This document shows positions 6,763 through 14,347 of a stretch of DNA of 17,982 bases, one piece after another. Position 1 is the first letter of the stretch. Every line of letters begins with the position of its first letter. This stretch comes from Deinococcus sp. Its GTDB lineage: Bacteria > Deinococcota > Deinococci > Deinococcales > Deinococcaceae. The stretch is taken from NCBI RefSeq assembly GCF_025362455.1, contig NZ_JANYGJ010000229.1, positions 1 through 17,982 on the forward strand. The letters are read 5' to 3'. The position numbers were made by a program, and so were the translations under genes. The notes beneath the pieces are model-generated. The model searched no databases. It was not told the DNA's origin and saw only the letters and a list, made by a program, of their open reading frames with translations.

Positions 6763-6835
6763 AGCTCAGCCATAGTGTCGTCAAAATGAACGTGCAGGCT
6801 ACCTCTCCGGCCAGTTCGGCTGCCGGTACAGCAAA

Positions 6836-6857
6836 GGGCGCACGGTGAGGTGCGCCC
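6836..6857 (-). terminator. Hairpin after secY, likely terminator or attenuator
   Basis: A perfect 8-bp GC-rich inverted repeat, gggcgcac (6836-6843) and gtgcgccc (6850-6857), has a 6-base loop. It begins 25 bases after the secY stop. On the transcribed strand the stem is followed by TTTGCTG, a short T-rich tail. It fits a weak intrinsic terminator or pause site dividing the spc block from adk-infA. Confidence 0.6.
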
Positions 6858-6881
6858 CTGGCATCTGCGGCTGGTCAACCC

Positions 6882-8204
6882 TTACAGGCGTCCGCGCAGA
6901 CGGCCCTTGCTGATGAAGCCGTCGTAGCGGCGCACGGTGAGCTGGGCCTCTAACTGCTTGAGGGTTTCGAGCGCCACGCCCACGATAATCAGCAGTCCGG
7001 TGCCGGAAAACTGAAAGGTGGTCACGCCGGTCCAGCGCTGAATCAGTTGCGGAATCACGACCAGCAGCGCCAGGAACAGCGCACCCCACAGCGAAATGCG
7101 GCTGCTGATGGTGCCCAGGAAGGTGGCGGTGGGCGCACCGGGCCGGACCCCCGGAATGAAGCCGCCCGCCTCGCGGAGCTGCTCGCTGATGCGTTTGGGA
7201 TCAAACTGGACGCTGTTGTACAGGTACGTAAACCCGATGATCAGCACCACTTCCAGCGCGGTGTACCAGACGCCGCCCGGCGAGAGGTACTGCTGCAAGA
7301 AGGTCGAGACGCCGGGCGCCCGCGTCGCGGTGGCCTGCACCAGCAGGTTCGGCAAGATCAGCATGGCCGAGGCGAAGATCACCGGGATGACGCCCGCCTG
7401 GTTGAGCTTGATCGGCAGGTAGGTGGCCTGACCGCTGTAATTGCGGCCAGACCCAGCCGCCGGGGTGCCGCCGCGTGCGCGGGCGTACTGCACCGGCACC
7501 CGCCGCTCGGCCTGATACACATACACGATGGCCACGATCACCAGCACGGTGATGCCGACAAACGCCAGGAGGCTCAGCACGCTGAGGTTGCCCTGCTTGA
7601 ACAGCTCGGAGGTGGCCTTGATCTCCGCCGGATACCGGGCGATGATGCCCGCCGTGATAATCAGGCTGATGCCGTTGCCTAATCCCACCTCGGTGATGCG
7701 CTCGCCCAACCACATGGTGAAGGCGATGCCCGCCACCTGGGTGAGCACCATCACCAGCAGGGTGAAGATGCCCGGCGTCCAGCCCACGGCGATATTGCCG
7801 GGGTTGTTGGCGACGAAAATCGAGAAGACGGTGGCCTGAAAAGCGCCCAGCCCCACCGCCGCGTAGCGGGTGTAGGCGTTGATCTTCTTGCGGCCCTCCT
7901 CGCCTTCCTTGGAGAGTTTCTCCAGGGCCGGAATGGTGGTGGTCAGAAGCTGAATGACGATGCTGGCGGTGATGTAGGGCAGCACACCCAGCGCAAAAAT
8001 GGAGAACTGCGACAGGTTGCCGCCCGAAATCATGCTGATTAAGCTAAACAGCCCGTTGGAGGTGGACTGCGCCAGATTCTCCGTGTTCACGCCCGGCGTG
8101 GGAATGGTGTTGCCCAGCCGGTAGATCGCCAGCAGCAGCAGCGTGAACACGATCTTCCGCTGCAAGTCCGGAATACGGAAGGCGTCGCGGAAGGCTCGCA
8201 GCAT
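6882..8204 (-). CDS. secY: Preprotein translocase subunit SecY
   Basis: SecY forms the membrane channel through which SecA or translating ribosomes move proteins, together with SecE and SecG. The 440-residue protein has about ten hydrophobic helices and starts MLRAFRDAFRIPDLQRKI. The plug-side signature RLGNTIPTPGVN is at about 29-40. GVLPYITASIVIQLLTTTIPALEKL near 74-98 matches the first SecY family signature. The cytosolic loop carrying YARARGGTPAAGS lies near 238-250, and FDPKRISEQLREAGGFIPGVRPG in the C-terminal half is also typical. The start overlaps the rplO stop by one base (TGATG), so it is coupled to the spc block. A hairpin follows its stop. Confidence 0.98.
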   Translation of the reverse strand: MLRAFRDAFRIPDLQRKIVFTLLLLAIYRLGNTIPTPGVNTENLAQSTSNGLFSLISMISGGNLSQFSIFALGVLPYITASIVIQLLTTTIPALEKLSKEGEEGRKKINAYTRYAAVGLGAFQATVFSIFVANNPGNIAVGWTPGIFTLLVMVLTQVAGIAFTMWLGERITEVGLGNGISLIITAGIIARYPAEIKATSELFKQGNLSVLSLLAFVGITVLVIVAIVYVYQAERRVPVQYARARGGTPAAGSGRNYSGQATYLPIKLNQAGVIPVIFASAMLILPNLLVQATATRAPGVSTFLQQYLSPGGVWYTALEVVLIIGFTYLYNSVQFDPKRISEQLREAGGFIPGVRPGAPTATFLGTISSRISLWGALFLALLVVIPQLIQRWTGVTTFQFSGTGLLIIVGVALETLKQLEAQLTVRRYDGFISKGRLRGRL

Positions 8205-8674
8205 CAGCGGGGTTTGGTCTCGACGGAGTGGGGCGCCGGGGGCTCGGCCAGCACGACCTTGCCGCCCGCCGCTTCAATCGCCTTGATAGCGCTTTCGCTG
8301 GCGGCGTCCACGTGCAGGGTAAAAGCCCGGCTGACCGTGCCGCGTGCCAGCAGCTTGACCGGGCTGGCCTTGCGGCGCACCAGACCGGCGGCCTCCAGCC
8401 CGGCGCGGTCGAAGGTGTCACCCGACAGGGCGTCGAGCTGCGAGAGGTTGACCACCTCAAAGGTGACGCCGACGTTGTTGAAGCCGCGCTTGGGCAGGCG
8501 GCTGATCAGGGTCGAGCGGCCACCCTCGAAAAAGGAGCCTTTACCGGCGCCGGAGCGCGACTTCTGGCCTTTGTGGCCGCGTCCGGCGGTCTTGTCGGTG
8601 CCGCCGGGGCCGCGTCCGACGCGCTTGCGGTTCTTGCGTGAGCCGGGTGTGGGCTTGAGATCGCTGAGCTTCAT
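8204..8674 (-). CDS. rplO: 50S ribosomal protein L15 (uL15)
   Basis: L15 is a late assembly protein with a long N-terminal extension that threads into 23S rRNA. The 156-residue protein opens MKLSDLKPTPGSRKNRKRVGRGPG, the family hallmark. The Gly-, Lys- and Arg-rich segment GGTDKTAGRGHKGQKSRSG is also typical, as is the repeat-like globular C-terminal half with LLARGTVSRAFTLHVDAASESA. Length is normal for Deinococcus. It overlaps rpmD by 4 bases (ATGA) and secY by 1 base, so three genes in a row are coupled. Confidence 0.97.
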   Translation of the reverse strand: MKLSDLKPTPGSRKNRKRVGRGPGGTDKTAGRGHKGQKSRSGAGKGSFFEGGRSTLISRLPKRGFNNVGVTFEVVNLSQLDALSGDTFDRAGLEAAGLVRRKASPVKLLARGTVSRAFTLHVDAASESAIKAIEAAGGKVVLAEPPAPHSVETKPR

Positions 8675-8838
8675 GCCTCCACCTCCAGCAGATGCTGCAC
8701 GGTGCGGATCATGCCGCGCACCGGGGCAGAGTCGCTGACTTCACGGCTGTCGCCGATCTTTCTCAGGCCCAGCGCCTTGACGGTGTCCACCTGGTACTGG
8801 GGACGCCCGATGACGCTGCGCTTCAGGGTAATCTTCAT
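8671..8838 (-). CDS. rpmD: 50S ribosomal protein L30 (uL30)
   Basis: This 55-residue gene reads MKITLKRSVIGRPQYQVDTV and continues with KALGLRKIGDSREVSDSAPVR, ending in QHLLEVEA. The L30 signature IGRPQYQVDTVKALGLRKIG, found in bacterial and archaeal uL30, is complete. L30 is a small protein on the solvent side of the large subunit. The gene is easily missed because of its length, but the position between rpsE and rplO is the conserved one. The ATG overlaps the rpsE stop as ATGA, and its own stop overlaps the rplO start the same way. No oddity is seen. Confidence 0.97.
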   Translation of the reverse strand: MKITLKRSVIGRPQYQVDTVKALGLRKIGDSREVSDSAPVRGMIRTVQHLLEVEA

Positions 8839-9428
8839 TGAGGCGCTCCTCCTTCGGTGGGTGCGGGGGCAGCCGGGGCGGGCGCCGCTGCTGCGACTGG
8901 CTGTGTTGCCGCAGTCTGTGTTGCCGCCGTCTGTGTTGGCGCGGGGCGCAGGGCACGAATCTGCTTGACGGTGCGCAGGTTTTTGAAGCCGTCGAACACG
9001 GCGTAGGCGACGTTGATCTGGTTGCGCGAGCCCAGTTCCTTGCTCAGCAGGTTGGTGATCCCGGCGAGTTCGGCAATAGAACGCGGCACGGTGCCCGCGA
9101 TGACGCCGGTACCCGCGCTGGCGGGCTTGAGCAGCACCCGGCTGGCGGTGGACACGCCCACGACCTCGTGCGGAATGGTGCCGTTTTCGACGGGCACGGT
9201 AATCATGTTCTTGCGGGCCACCGACTTGGCTTTCTCGATGGCCACCGGCACTTCCTTGGCCTTGCCGATGCCCATGCCCACGCGACCGTTGCGGTCACCC
9301 AGGATCACCAGCGCGGCGAAGCGGAAGCGGCGACCACCCTGATAGGTCTTGGCGGTGCGGTTGACATTGATGAGCTTTTCTTCGAACTCGCTGTTTTCGC
9401 TGCGGTCATTACGACGATTAAAAGTCAA
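8835..9428 (-). CDS. rpsE: 30S ribosomal protein S5 (uS5), TTG start
   Basis: S5 lies at the mRNA entry side of the small subunit and affects decoding accuracy and mRNA unwinding. The 197-residue protein has the double-stranded RNA-binding-like domain EFEEKLINVNRTAKTYQGG with RFRFAALVILGDRNGRVGMG at about 14-52. The C-terminal half contains GTGVIAGTVPRSIAELAGI. The chosen start is TTG at 9428, because it gives MTFNRRND as in the D. radiodurans protein I recall and has GGGAGGG 5 bases before it. An upstream in-frame ATG at 9449 would place that binding site inside the gene. The start overlaps the end of rplR by 11 bases. The C-terminal tail (about 30 residues, Ala/Pro/Thr/Gln-rich) is unusual and repeat-derived. 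Confidence 0.96.
   Translation of the reverse strand: MTFNRRNDRSENSEFEEKLINVNRTAKTYQGGRRFRFAALVILGDRNGRVGMGIGKAKEVPVAIEKAKSVARKNMITVPVENGTIPHEVVGVSTASRVLLKPASAGTGVIAGTVPRSIAELAGITNLLSKELGSRNQINVAYAVFDGFKNLRTVKQIRALRPAPTQTAATQTAATQPVAAAAPAPAAPAPTEGGAPQ
8901..8945. repeat. 15-bp in-frame tandem repeat coding the S5 tail
   Basis: Three 15-base units follow each other on the plus strand: ctgtgttgccgcagt (8901-8915), ctgtgttgccgccgt (8916-8930) and ctgtgttggcgcggg (8931-8945). The unit is a multiple of three, so copy changes keep the frame. On the coding strand it yields TQTAATQTAATQP. It sits in the C-terminal tail of rpsE, after the conserved S5 fold ends. Confidence 0.85.
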
Positions 9429-9761
9429 GGCCACCCTCCCGCGCCGCATCTGCGAGCGCCTTCACACGGCCATGGTAGCGGTACTCGCCACGGTCGAACA
9501 CGACGGCTTTGACACCCTTGGCCACGGCAGCCTCGGCCAGCGCCTTGCCCACGGCGCTCGCCGAAGCGGTCTTGTCACCGGAACTCAGCGCCTTGCCACC
9601 GGCCTGGGCCAGCGTGGTGCCGGTCTGGTCGTCGATGAGCTGGGCGTAGATGTATTTGCTGGAGCGGAACACGCTCAGGCGCGGGCGCTCCGGCGAGGCG
9701 GCGGCGCGGACCTTGCGGCGGTTGCGCAGCTTGCGGCGGATGCTGGTCTGGTTGGCGACGC

Positions 9762-9765
<4 letters not shown>
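9418..9765 (-). CDS. rplR: 50S ribosomal protein L18 (uL18)
   Basis: L18 binds 5S rRNA and, with L5, attaches it to the large subunit. The 115-residue protein has an Arg/Lys-rich N-terminus (SIRRKLRNRRKVRAA). The core RPRLSVFRSSKYIYAQLIDD is at about 28-47, and the conserved end VVFDRGEYRYHGRVKALADAAREGGLDF is complete. The ATG overlaps the rplF stop by 4 bases (ATGA). Its own last codons carry the ribosome binding site of rpsE. The length is usual for the family. Confidence 0.97.
9434..9440 (-). promoter_or_regulatory. Ribosome binding site that decides the rpsE TTG start
   Basis: On the minus strand GGGAGGG is followed by 5 bases and then TTG (9428-9426). It lies inside the last codons of rplR and marks TTG rather than the upstream in-frame ATG (9449) or GTG as the rpsE start. 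Confidence 0.75.
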
Positions 9766-10319
<554 letters not shown>

Positions 10320-10336
10320 TCAAATGCTCCTTAGCC

Positions 10337-10738
10337 TTACCAGAGGACGCAGACGACTTCGCCGCCCACGCCTTCCTTGCGTGCGTCGCGGTCGGCCAGC
10401 AAACCTCGGCTGGTCGAGACGACGGCCAGACCCAGCCCGCGCTGAATGCGGGGCAGGTTGTCGTGGCTGACATAAGCGCGGCGCCCAGGGCGGCTGATGC
10501 GCTCGATGTGCTTGATGACCTGCTCGCGCTTGTGGCCGTAGCGCAAAGTAACGCGCAGCACGTCGAATTTCATGCCCTCGTCGCGCACGCGCTCGGCGGA
10601 CGTGACGTAGCCTTCCTTGACCAGAAGTTGAGCGAGCTGCTCTTTGAAGTTGGAAGCCGGAATGTCCACGGTTTCCTTGAAGGTGCGCGTCGCGTTGCGA
10701 ATGCGCGTGAGCATATCGGCGATGGGATCACTCAGCAT
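10337..10738 (-). CDS. rpsH: 30S ribosomal protein S8 (uS8)
   Basis: S8 binds the central domain of 16S rRNA and is a key assembly protein; in E. coli it represses the spc operon by binding its mRNA near rplE. The 133-residue protein starts MLSDPIADMLTRIRNA and ends with VVSTSRGLLADRDARKEGVGGEVVCVLW, both diagnostic. The same frame is open upstream to 10807, but the start at 10738 is fixed by homology and by GGAGG 6 bases before it. It is separated from rpsN by an unusually long, structured spacer of 184 bases. Confidence 0.97.
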   Translation of the reverse strand: MLSDPIADMLTRIRNATRTFKETVDIPASNFKEQLAQLLVKEGYVTSAERVRDEGMKFDVLRVTLRYGHKREQVIKHIERISRPGRRAYVSHDNLPRIQRGLGLAVVSTSRGLLADRDARKEGVGGEVVCVLW

Positions 10739-10922
10739 CTGTATCCTCCGGGAACACGGACTGTTCCTGCGGACTCGGTGAAGCGCCGCTACTGCCTGGC
10801 ACCTCAAGTTTTAACCCACTGAGCGCCGCCCAAATACAGCTCGGCGGCATTCTCGTCTTGGGAAGCGACCTTCGACTCGGACGATCACCACTCAAGCGAG
10901 TGGTTCGTATCCGGCGAGGTGT
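10739..10922 (-). other. rpsN-rpsH spacer with three hairpins
   Basis: No gene or S14 remnant is seen in 184 bases. Inverted repeats are: ggaaca (10751-10756) with tgttcc (10762-10767), loop 5, directly before the rpsH ribosome binding site; gccgcc with ggcggc around 10828-10851; and ccactc with gagtgg around 10889-10904, loop 4. The first could affect rpsH translation. The rest could be attenuation or remnants of a rearrangement. Confidence 0.55.
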
Positions 10923-11192
10923 TTACCAGCTTGCTTTGCGCACGCCCGGCAGTTCGCCGCGCGCGGCCATCTCGCGCAGCACGATGCGGCTGACGCCGAA
11001 GAAGCGGATGTAGCCGCGCGGACGGCCCGTGAACTCGCAGCGGTTGTGAAGCCGGGTCGGGCTGGCGTCACGGGGAAGCTGATTCAGGCCGATGTAGTCG
11101 CCCGCCGCTTTGAGCGCCTCGCGCTTGTCGGCGTACTTGGCCACCACAGCTTCGCGCTGCTTCTGCTTGGCAATCTTGCTCTTCTTCGCCAT
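10923..11192 (-). CDS. rpsN: 30S ribosomal protein S14 (uS14), zinc-independent YhzA-like form
   Basis: S14 is a head protein of the small subunit near the decoding site. The 89-residue protein has the S14 core LPRDASPTRLHNRCEFTGRP at 39-58 followed by RGYIRFFGVSRIVLREMA and the ending GELPGVRKASW. Only C52 of the usual CxxC-x12-CxxC zinc ribbon remains; T55, S68 and V71 replace the others, so it should not bind zinc. Length and N-terminus (MAKKSKIAKQKQRE) are like the Bacillus YhzA/RpsN2 paralogue, not the 61-residue zinc form that I recall for D. radiodurans. The start ATG has GGAAGG upstream. It sits between rplE and rpsH, the normal S14 position, with long spacers (130 and 184 bases) on both sides. 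Confidence 0.95.
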   Translation of the reverse strand: MAKKSKIAKQKQREAVVAKYADKREALKAAGDYIGLNQLPRDASPTRLHNRCEFTGRPRGYIRFFGVSRIVLREMAARGELPGVRKASW

Positions 11193-11322
11193 GCTGTGTT
11201 TCCTTCCTTTGCCCGCTGAGGATCAGGTCTTCAGCAAGCAGGCGCGTCGCCAAAAGTGTAGACGCGCAACTTGAGAGTGTAGCCCAGATTCCCGCAGGAG
11301 TCCAGGCTGGAGCTGTTACCGC
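11193..11322 (-). other. rplE-rpsN spacer with a strong hairpin
   Basis: No gene is seen in 130 bases. A perfect 7-bp inverted repeat, gcgcgtc (11242-11248) and gacgcgc (11261-11267), has a 12-base loop that reads CACTTTTGG on the transcribed strand. The rpsN binding site lies at the left end. No Zur-like palindrome (TCGTAAT-ATTACGA type) could be seen, though it would be of interest for a zinc-free S14. Confidence 0.5.
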
Positions 11323-11862
11323 TTACTTCCTGAAGGGAATGCCCATCGCGGCGAGGAGCGCCCGGCCCTCTTCGTCGTTGCGGGCGGTGGTGACGATGGT
11401 GATGTCCATGCCGCGCGTCTTGTCCACCATGTCGTAGGTGATCTCCGGGAAGATCAACTGCTCCTTGATGCCCAGGTTGTAGTTGCCGCGCCCGTCGAAG
11501 GCGTTGGGGTTCACCCCACGGAAGTCGCGGATGCGGGGCAGGCCGATGTTGATCAGCTTGTCCAGAAACACGTACATCCGCTCGCCGCGCAGGGTCACCT
11601 TGATGCCCACCGGCATACCCGCGCGCAGCTTGAAGTTGGAGATGCTCTTCTTGGCCTTGGTGATGATCGGCTTTTGCAAAGTAATGAAGCCGAGTTCCTT
11701 GGCGGCCTTGTCGATGGCCTTGGAGTCCTCTTTCGAGTCGCCTAGGCCCTCGTTGACCACGATCTTCTCGATGCGGGGCGCGGCCATCAGGCTGCTGTAG
11801 CCGAACTGCGTGACCAGGGCCGGGCGCACTTCGTTGTTGTATTTTTCGTGGAGTTGCTGCAT
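11323..11862 (-). CDS. rplE: 50S ribosomal protein L5 (uL5)
   Basis: L5 binds 5S rRNA and contacts the P-site tRNA at the central protuberance. The 179-residue protein starts MQQLHEKYNNEVRPAL. Typical features are PRIEKIVVNEGLGDSKEDSK at about 29-48, a KPIITKAKKSISNFKLRAGMPVG stretch near 69-91, and LPRIRDFRGVNPNAFDGRGNYN near 114-135. Length is standard. The ATG has GAAGAGG upstream and lies 56 bases after rplX; a 6-bp hairpin in that gap is noted separately. In E. coli the S8 repressor site is near this start; whether it exists here is not visible by eye. Confidence 0.98.
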   Translation of the reverse strand: MQQLHEKYNNEVRPALVTQFGYSSLMAAPRIEKIVVNEGLGDSKEDSKAIDKAAKELGFITLQKPIITKAKKSISNFKLRAGMPVGIKVTLRGERMYVFLDKLINIGLPRIRDFRGVNPNAFDGRGNYNLGIKEQLIFPEITYDMVDKTRGMDITIVTTARNDEEGRALLAAMGIPFRK

Positions 11863-11897
11863 GTAGACCTCTTCGGGCGGACGGGTCGCCCAGGACG

Positions 11898-11917
11898 CAC
11901 CGGAATGCGCCCCGGTG
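11898..11917 (-). other. Small hairpin between rplX and rplE
   Basis: caccgg (11898-11903) and ccggtg (11912-11917) form a perfect 6-bp stem with an 8-base loop, starting one base after the rplX stop and 35 bases before rplE. There is no T run. It may be a regulatory element of rplE or only a spacer structure. Confidence 0.4.
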
Positions 11918-11918
11918 T

Positions 11919-12281
11919 TCAGTCGATGACCTTGCCGCTCTGGGCGCCCACGCGGACTTTCTTGCCGTCCACGATGGTTTTGCGCAGGCGGGTGGCCTTG
12001 CCGGTTTCGGGGTCGATAAGCTGGACCTTGGAGGCGTGCATGGCGCCCTCGCGCTCGTCGATGCCGCCCGCCGAGCCGCCGGGGGTGGGCTTGACGTGCT
12101 TCTTGACCACATTCACGCCTTCCACGACGATCTTCTGATCCTCAGGGCTGGCGAACAGCACGGTGCCGGTGGCGCCCTTGTGCTTGCCGCGCGTCACGAC
12201 GACCTTATCGCCCTTCTTGACGTGCAGCTTGTTGTTGTGGTGCGAGCCCGCGCTGGGCGCACTGAATTTACCCTGCGGCAT
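11919..12281 (-). CDS. rplX: 50S ribosomal protein L24 (uL24)
   Basis: L24 is one of the first proteins to bind 23S rRNA and starts large-subunit assembly near the tunnel exit. The 120-residue protein has the KOW motif in KLHVKKGDKVVVTRGKHKGATG at about 18-39, followed by KIVVEGVNVVKKHVKPTP and GGIDEREGAMHASKVQLIDP. It carries an N-terminal stretch (MPQGKFSAPSAGSHHNN) longer than in E. coli, as I recall for other Deinococcus L24. The ATG overlaps the rplN stop by one base (TAATG). Confidence 0.97.
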   Translation of the reverse strand: MPQGKFSAPSAGSHHNNKLHVKKGDKVVVTRGKHKGATGTVLFASPEDQKIVVEGVNVVKKHVKPTPGGSAGGIDEREGAMHASKVQLIDPETGKATRLRKTIVDGKKVRVGAQSGKVID

Positions 12282-12685
12282 TACAGCACCTCCGGGGCCA
12301 GCGAGATGATCTTCATGAAACGGCGGTCGCGCAGTTCACGCGCCACCGGCCCGAAGACGCGGGTGCCGCGCGGCTCGCCCTGGTTGTTGATGATGACGGC
12401 GGCGTTCTTGTCGAAACGGATCACCGAACCGTCGGCGCGTTTGATGGCGAAGCTGGTCCGCACGACCACGGCCTTGACCACGTCACCGCTCTTGACGGTG
12501 CCGCGAGGCGCGGCGTCCTTGACCGAGGCGACGATGATGTCGCCGACGTGGGCGTAGCGCTTGTTACCGCCGCCGCCGGTCGTCAGACCCTTGCCGCCGA
12601 TACCGCTGTTCAGCACCCGGATGCACATGATCTCGCGGGCGCCGGAGTTGTCCGCCACGTCGAGGCGGGACTGGGGCATAATCAT
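12281..12685 (-). CDS. rplN: 50S ribosomal protein L14 (uL14)
   Basis: L14 lies at the subunit interface and forms bridges to the small subunit; the silencing factor RsfS acts on it. The 134-residue protein has SRLDVADNSGAREIMCIRVL at 6-25, the KRYAHVGDIIVASVKDAAPRG stretch, and the conserved KAVVVRTSFAIKRADGS with FGPVARELRDRRFMKIISLAPEVL at the end. Two ATG codons are possible (MIMPQ); the first overlaps the rpsQ stop and gives the same start as D. radiodurans in my recollection. This is the first gene of the spc block, with no gap to the S10 block. Confidence 0.97.
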   Translation of the reverse strand: MIMPQSRLDVADNSGAREIMCIRVLNSGIGGKGLTTGGGGNKRYAHVGDIIVASVKDAAPRGTVKSGDVVKAVVVRTSFAIKRADGSVIRFDKNAAVIINNQGEPRGTRVFGPVARELRDRRFMKIISLAPEVL

Positions 12686-12969
12686 GCGCTGCCGCCTTCG
12701 GTCTCGACGGCGGTGGTCTCGATGCCGCGCGGACGCTCCAGCAGTTGCGTGACCTTCCAGGTCTTGGACTTGCTGATGGGGCGCACCGCCAGAATCTCCA
12801 CGCGGTCACCGGTCTTGTATTCGTTGTTCTCGTCGTGGGCCGCGTACTTATGAGAACGGGTCACGACCTTGCCGTAAAGGGGATGGGCGAAACGCCGCTC
12901 GACCTTGACGCTGACGGTCTTGTCGGCCTTGTCGCTGACAATGGTGCCCTGAAGGGTCTTCTTAGCCAT
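12682..12969 (-). CDS. rpsQ: 30S ribosomal protein S17 (uS17)
   Basis: S17 is a primary 16S rRNA binder of the small-subunit body. The 95-residue OB-fold protein starts MAKKTLQGTIVSDKADKTVS. It contains ERRFAHPLYGKVVTRSHKYAAHDE at about 25-48 and GDRVEILAVRPISKSKTWKV near 56-75, which holds the S17 family signature. The frame is open 33 bases further upstream into rpmC, but GGAG lies 9 bases before the ATG at 12969, and this start matches the family. The stop overlaps the rplN start by 4 bases. Confidence 0.96.
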   Translation of the reverse strand: MAKKTLQGTIVSDKADKTVSVKVERRFAHPLYGKVVTRSHKYAAHDENNEYKTGDRVEILAVRPISKSKTWKVTQLLERPRGIETTAVETEGGSA

Positions 12970-12970
12970 C

Positions 12971-13186
12971 TTACTGTGCTCCGTTCTGGCGCTGCATATC
13001 ACGAGACTTCTCGCCCTGAATGGTCAGGAGCTGCGCCACTTCTTTACGAAGCTGCCGGACCCGGTGCGGCTGGGCCAGGTTGCCCACCGCGCCCTGGAAA
13101 CGCAGCTTCATCAGTTCTTCCTTGCGGGAAGCGATTTCTTGGCTGACATTCGCCGCGTCTACGGCGCGCAGTTCACTGAGCTTCAT
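12971..13186 (-). CDS. rpmC: 50S ribosomal protein L29 (uL29)
   Basis: L29 is a small two-helix protein at the tunnel exit that offers, with L23, a docking site for signal recognition particle and trigger factor. The 71-residue sequence MKLSELRAVDAANVSQEIAS with KEELMKLRFQGAVGNLAQPHR contains the L29 signature around residues 24-46. A short tail (EKSRDMQRQNGAQ) extends past the second helix. It overlaps rplP by 14 bases and ends 1 base before rpsQ, so it is tightly coupled with both. Confidence 0.96.
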   Translation of the reverse strand: MKLSELRAVDAANVSQEIASRKEELMKLRFQGAVGNLAQPHRVRQLRKEVAQLLTIQGEKSRDMQRQNGAQ

Positions 13187-13597
13187 CGTAGACCTCGCGC
13201 TTGACCATCTTGGTCTGAATCGGGAGCTTGTGCCCGGCCAGGCGGAAGGCTTCCTTGGCCTGCTCCTCGGTGACGCCGGAGACCTCGAACATCACGCGGC
13301 CCGGCTTGACCACACTGACCCAGAACTCCACGGCGCCCTTGCCTTTACCCATGCGGGTTTCGGCGGGTTTTTTGGTGACCGGCTTGTCGGGGAAAATGCG
13401 GATGTAGATTTTACCGCCGCGCCTGAAGTGGCGGCTCATCACGATGCGGCAGGCCTCGATCTGGTTGCTCTTGATCCAGGCCGGTTCCATGGCGATCAGG
13501 CCAAAGTCGCCGAAAGCCACGTAGTCGCCGCCCTTGGCGTCGCCGCGCATGCGGCCACGCATCTGTTTACGGTATTTGGTGCGCTTGGGTAAAAGCA

Positions 13598-13598
<1 letters not shown>
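13173..13598 (-). CDS. rplP: 50S ribosomal protein L16 (uL16)
   Basis: L16 sits near the peptidyl transferase centre and helps place A-site tRNA. The 141-residue protein starts MLLPKRTKYRKQMRGRMRGD. It contains FGLIAMEPAWIKSNQIEACRIVMSRHF at about 27-53, the KIYIRIFPDKPVTKKPAETRMGKGKGAVEFWV block and the typical C-terminal FRLAGHKLPIQTK. A GTG one codon upstream is in frame, but GGAGG is only 3 bases from it and 6 bases from the ATG at 13598, so ATG is chosen. It overlaps rpsC by one base and rpmC by 14 bases. Confidence 0.97.

Positions 13599-14346
<748 letters not shown>

Positions 14347-14347
<1 letters not shown>

Noticed and set aside
10739..11322. Remnant of a zinc-type S14 gene next to rpsN
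   Set aside because: Looked for CxxC-coding pairs and the GYYRFFG-like core in the two spacers; none was seen.
11231..12112. Minus-strand frame of 293 codons across rplE and rplX in another frame
   Set aside because: Out-of-frame shadow of rplE and rplX, which are both complete and in the expected order.
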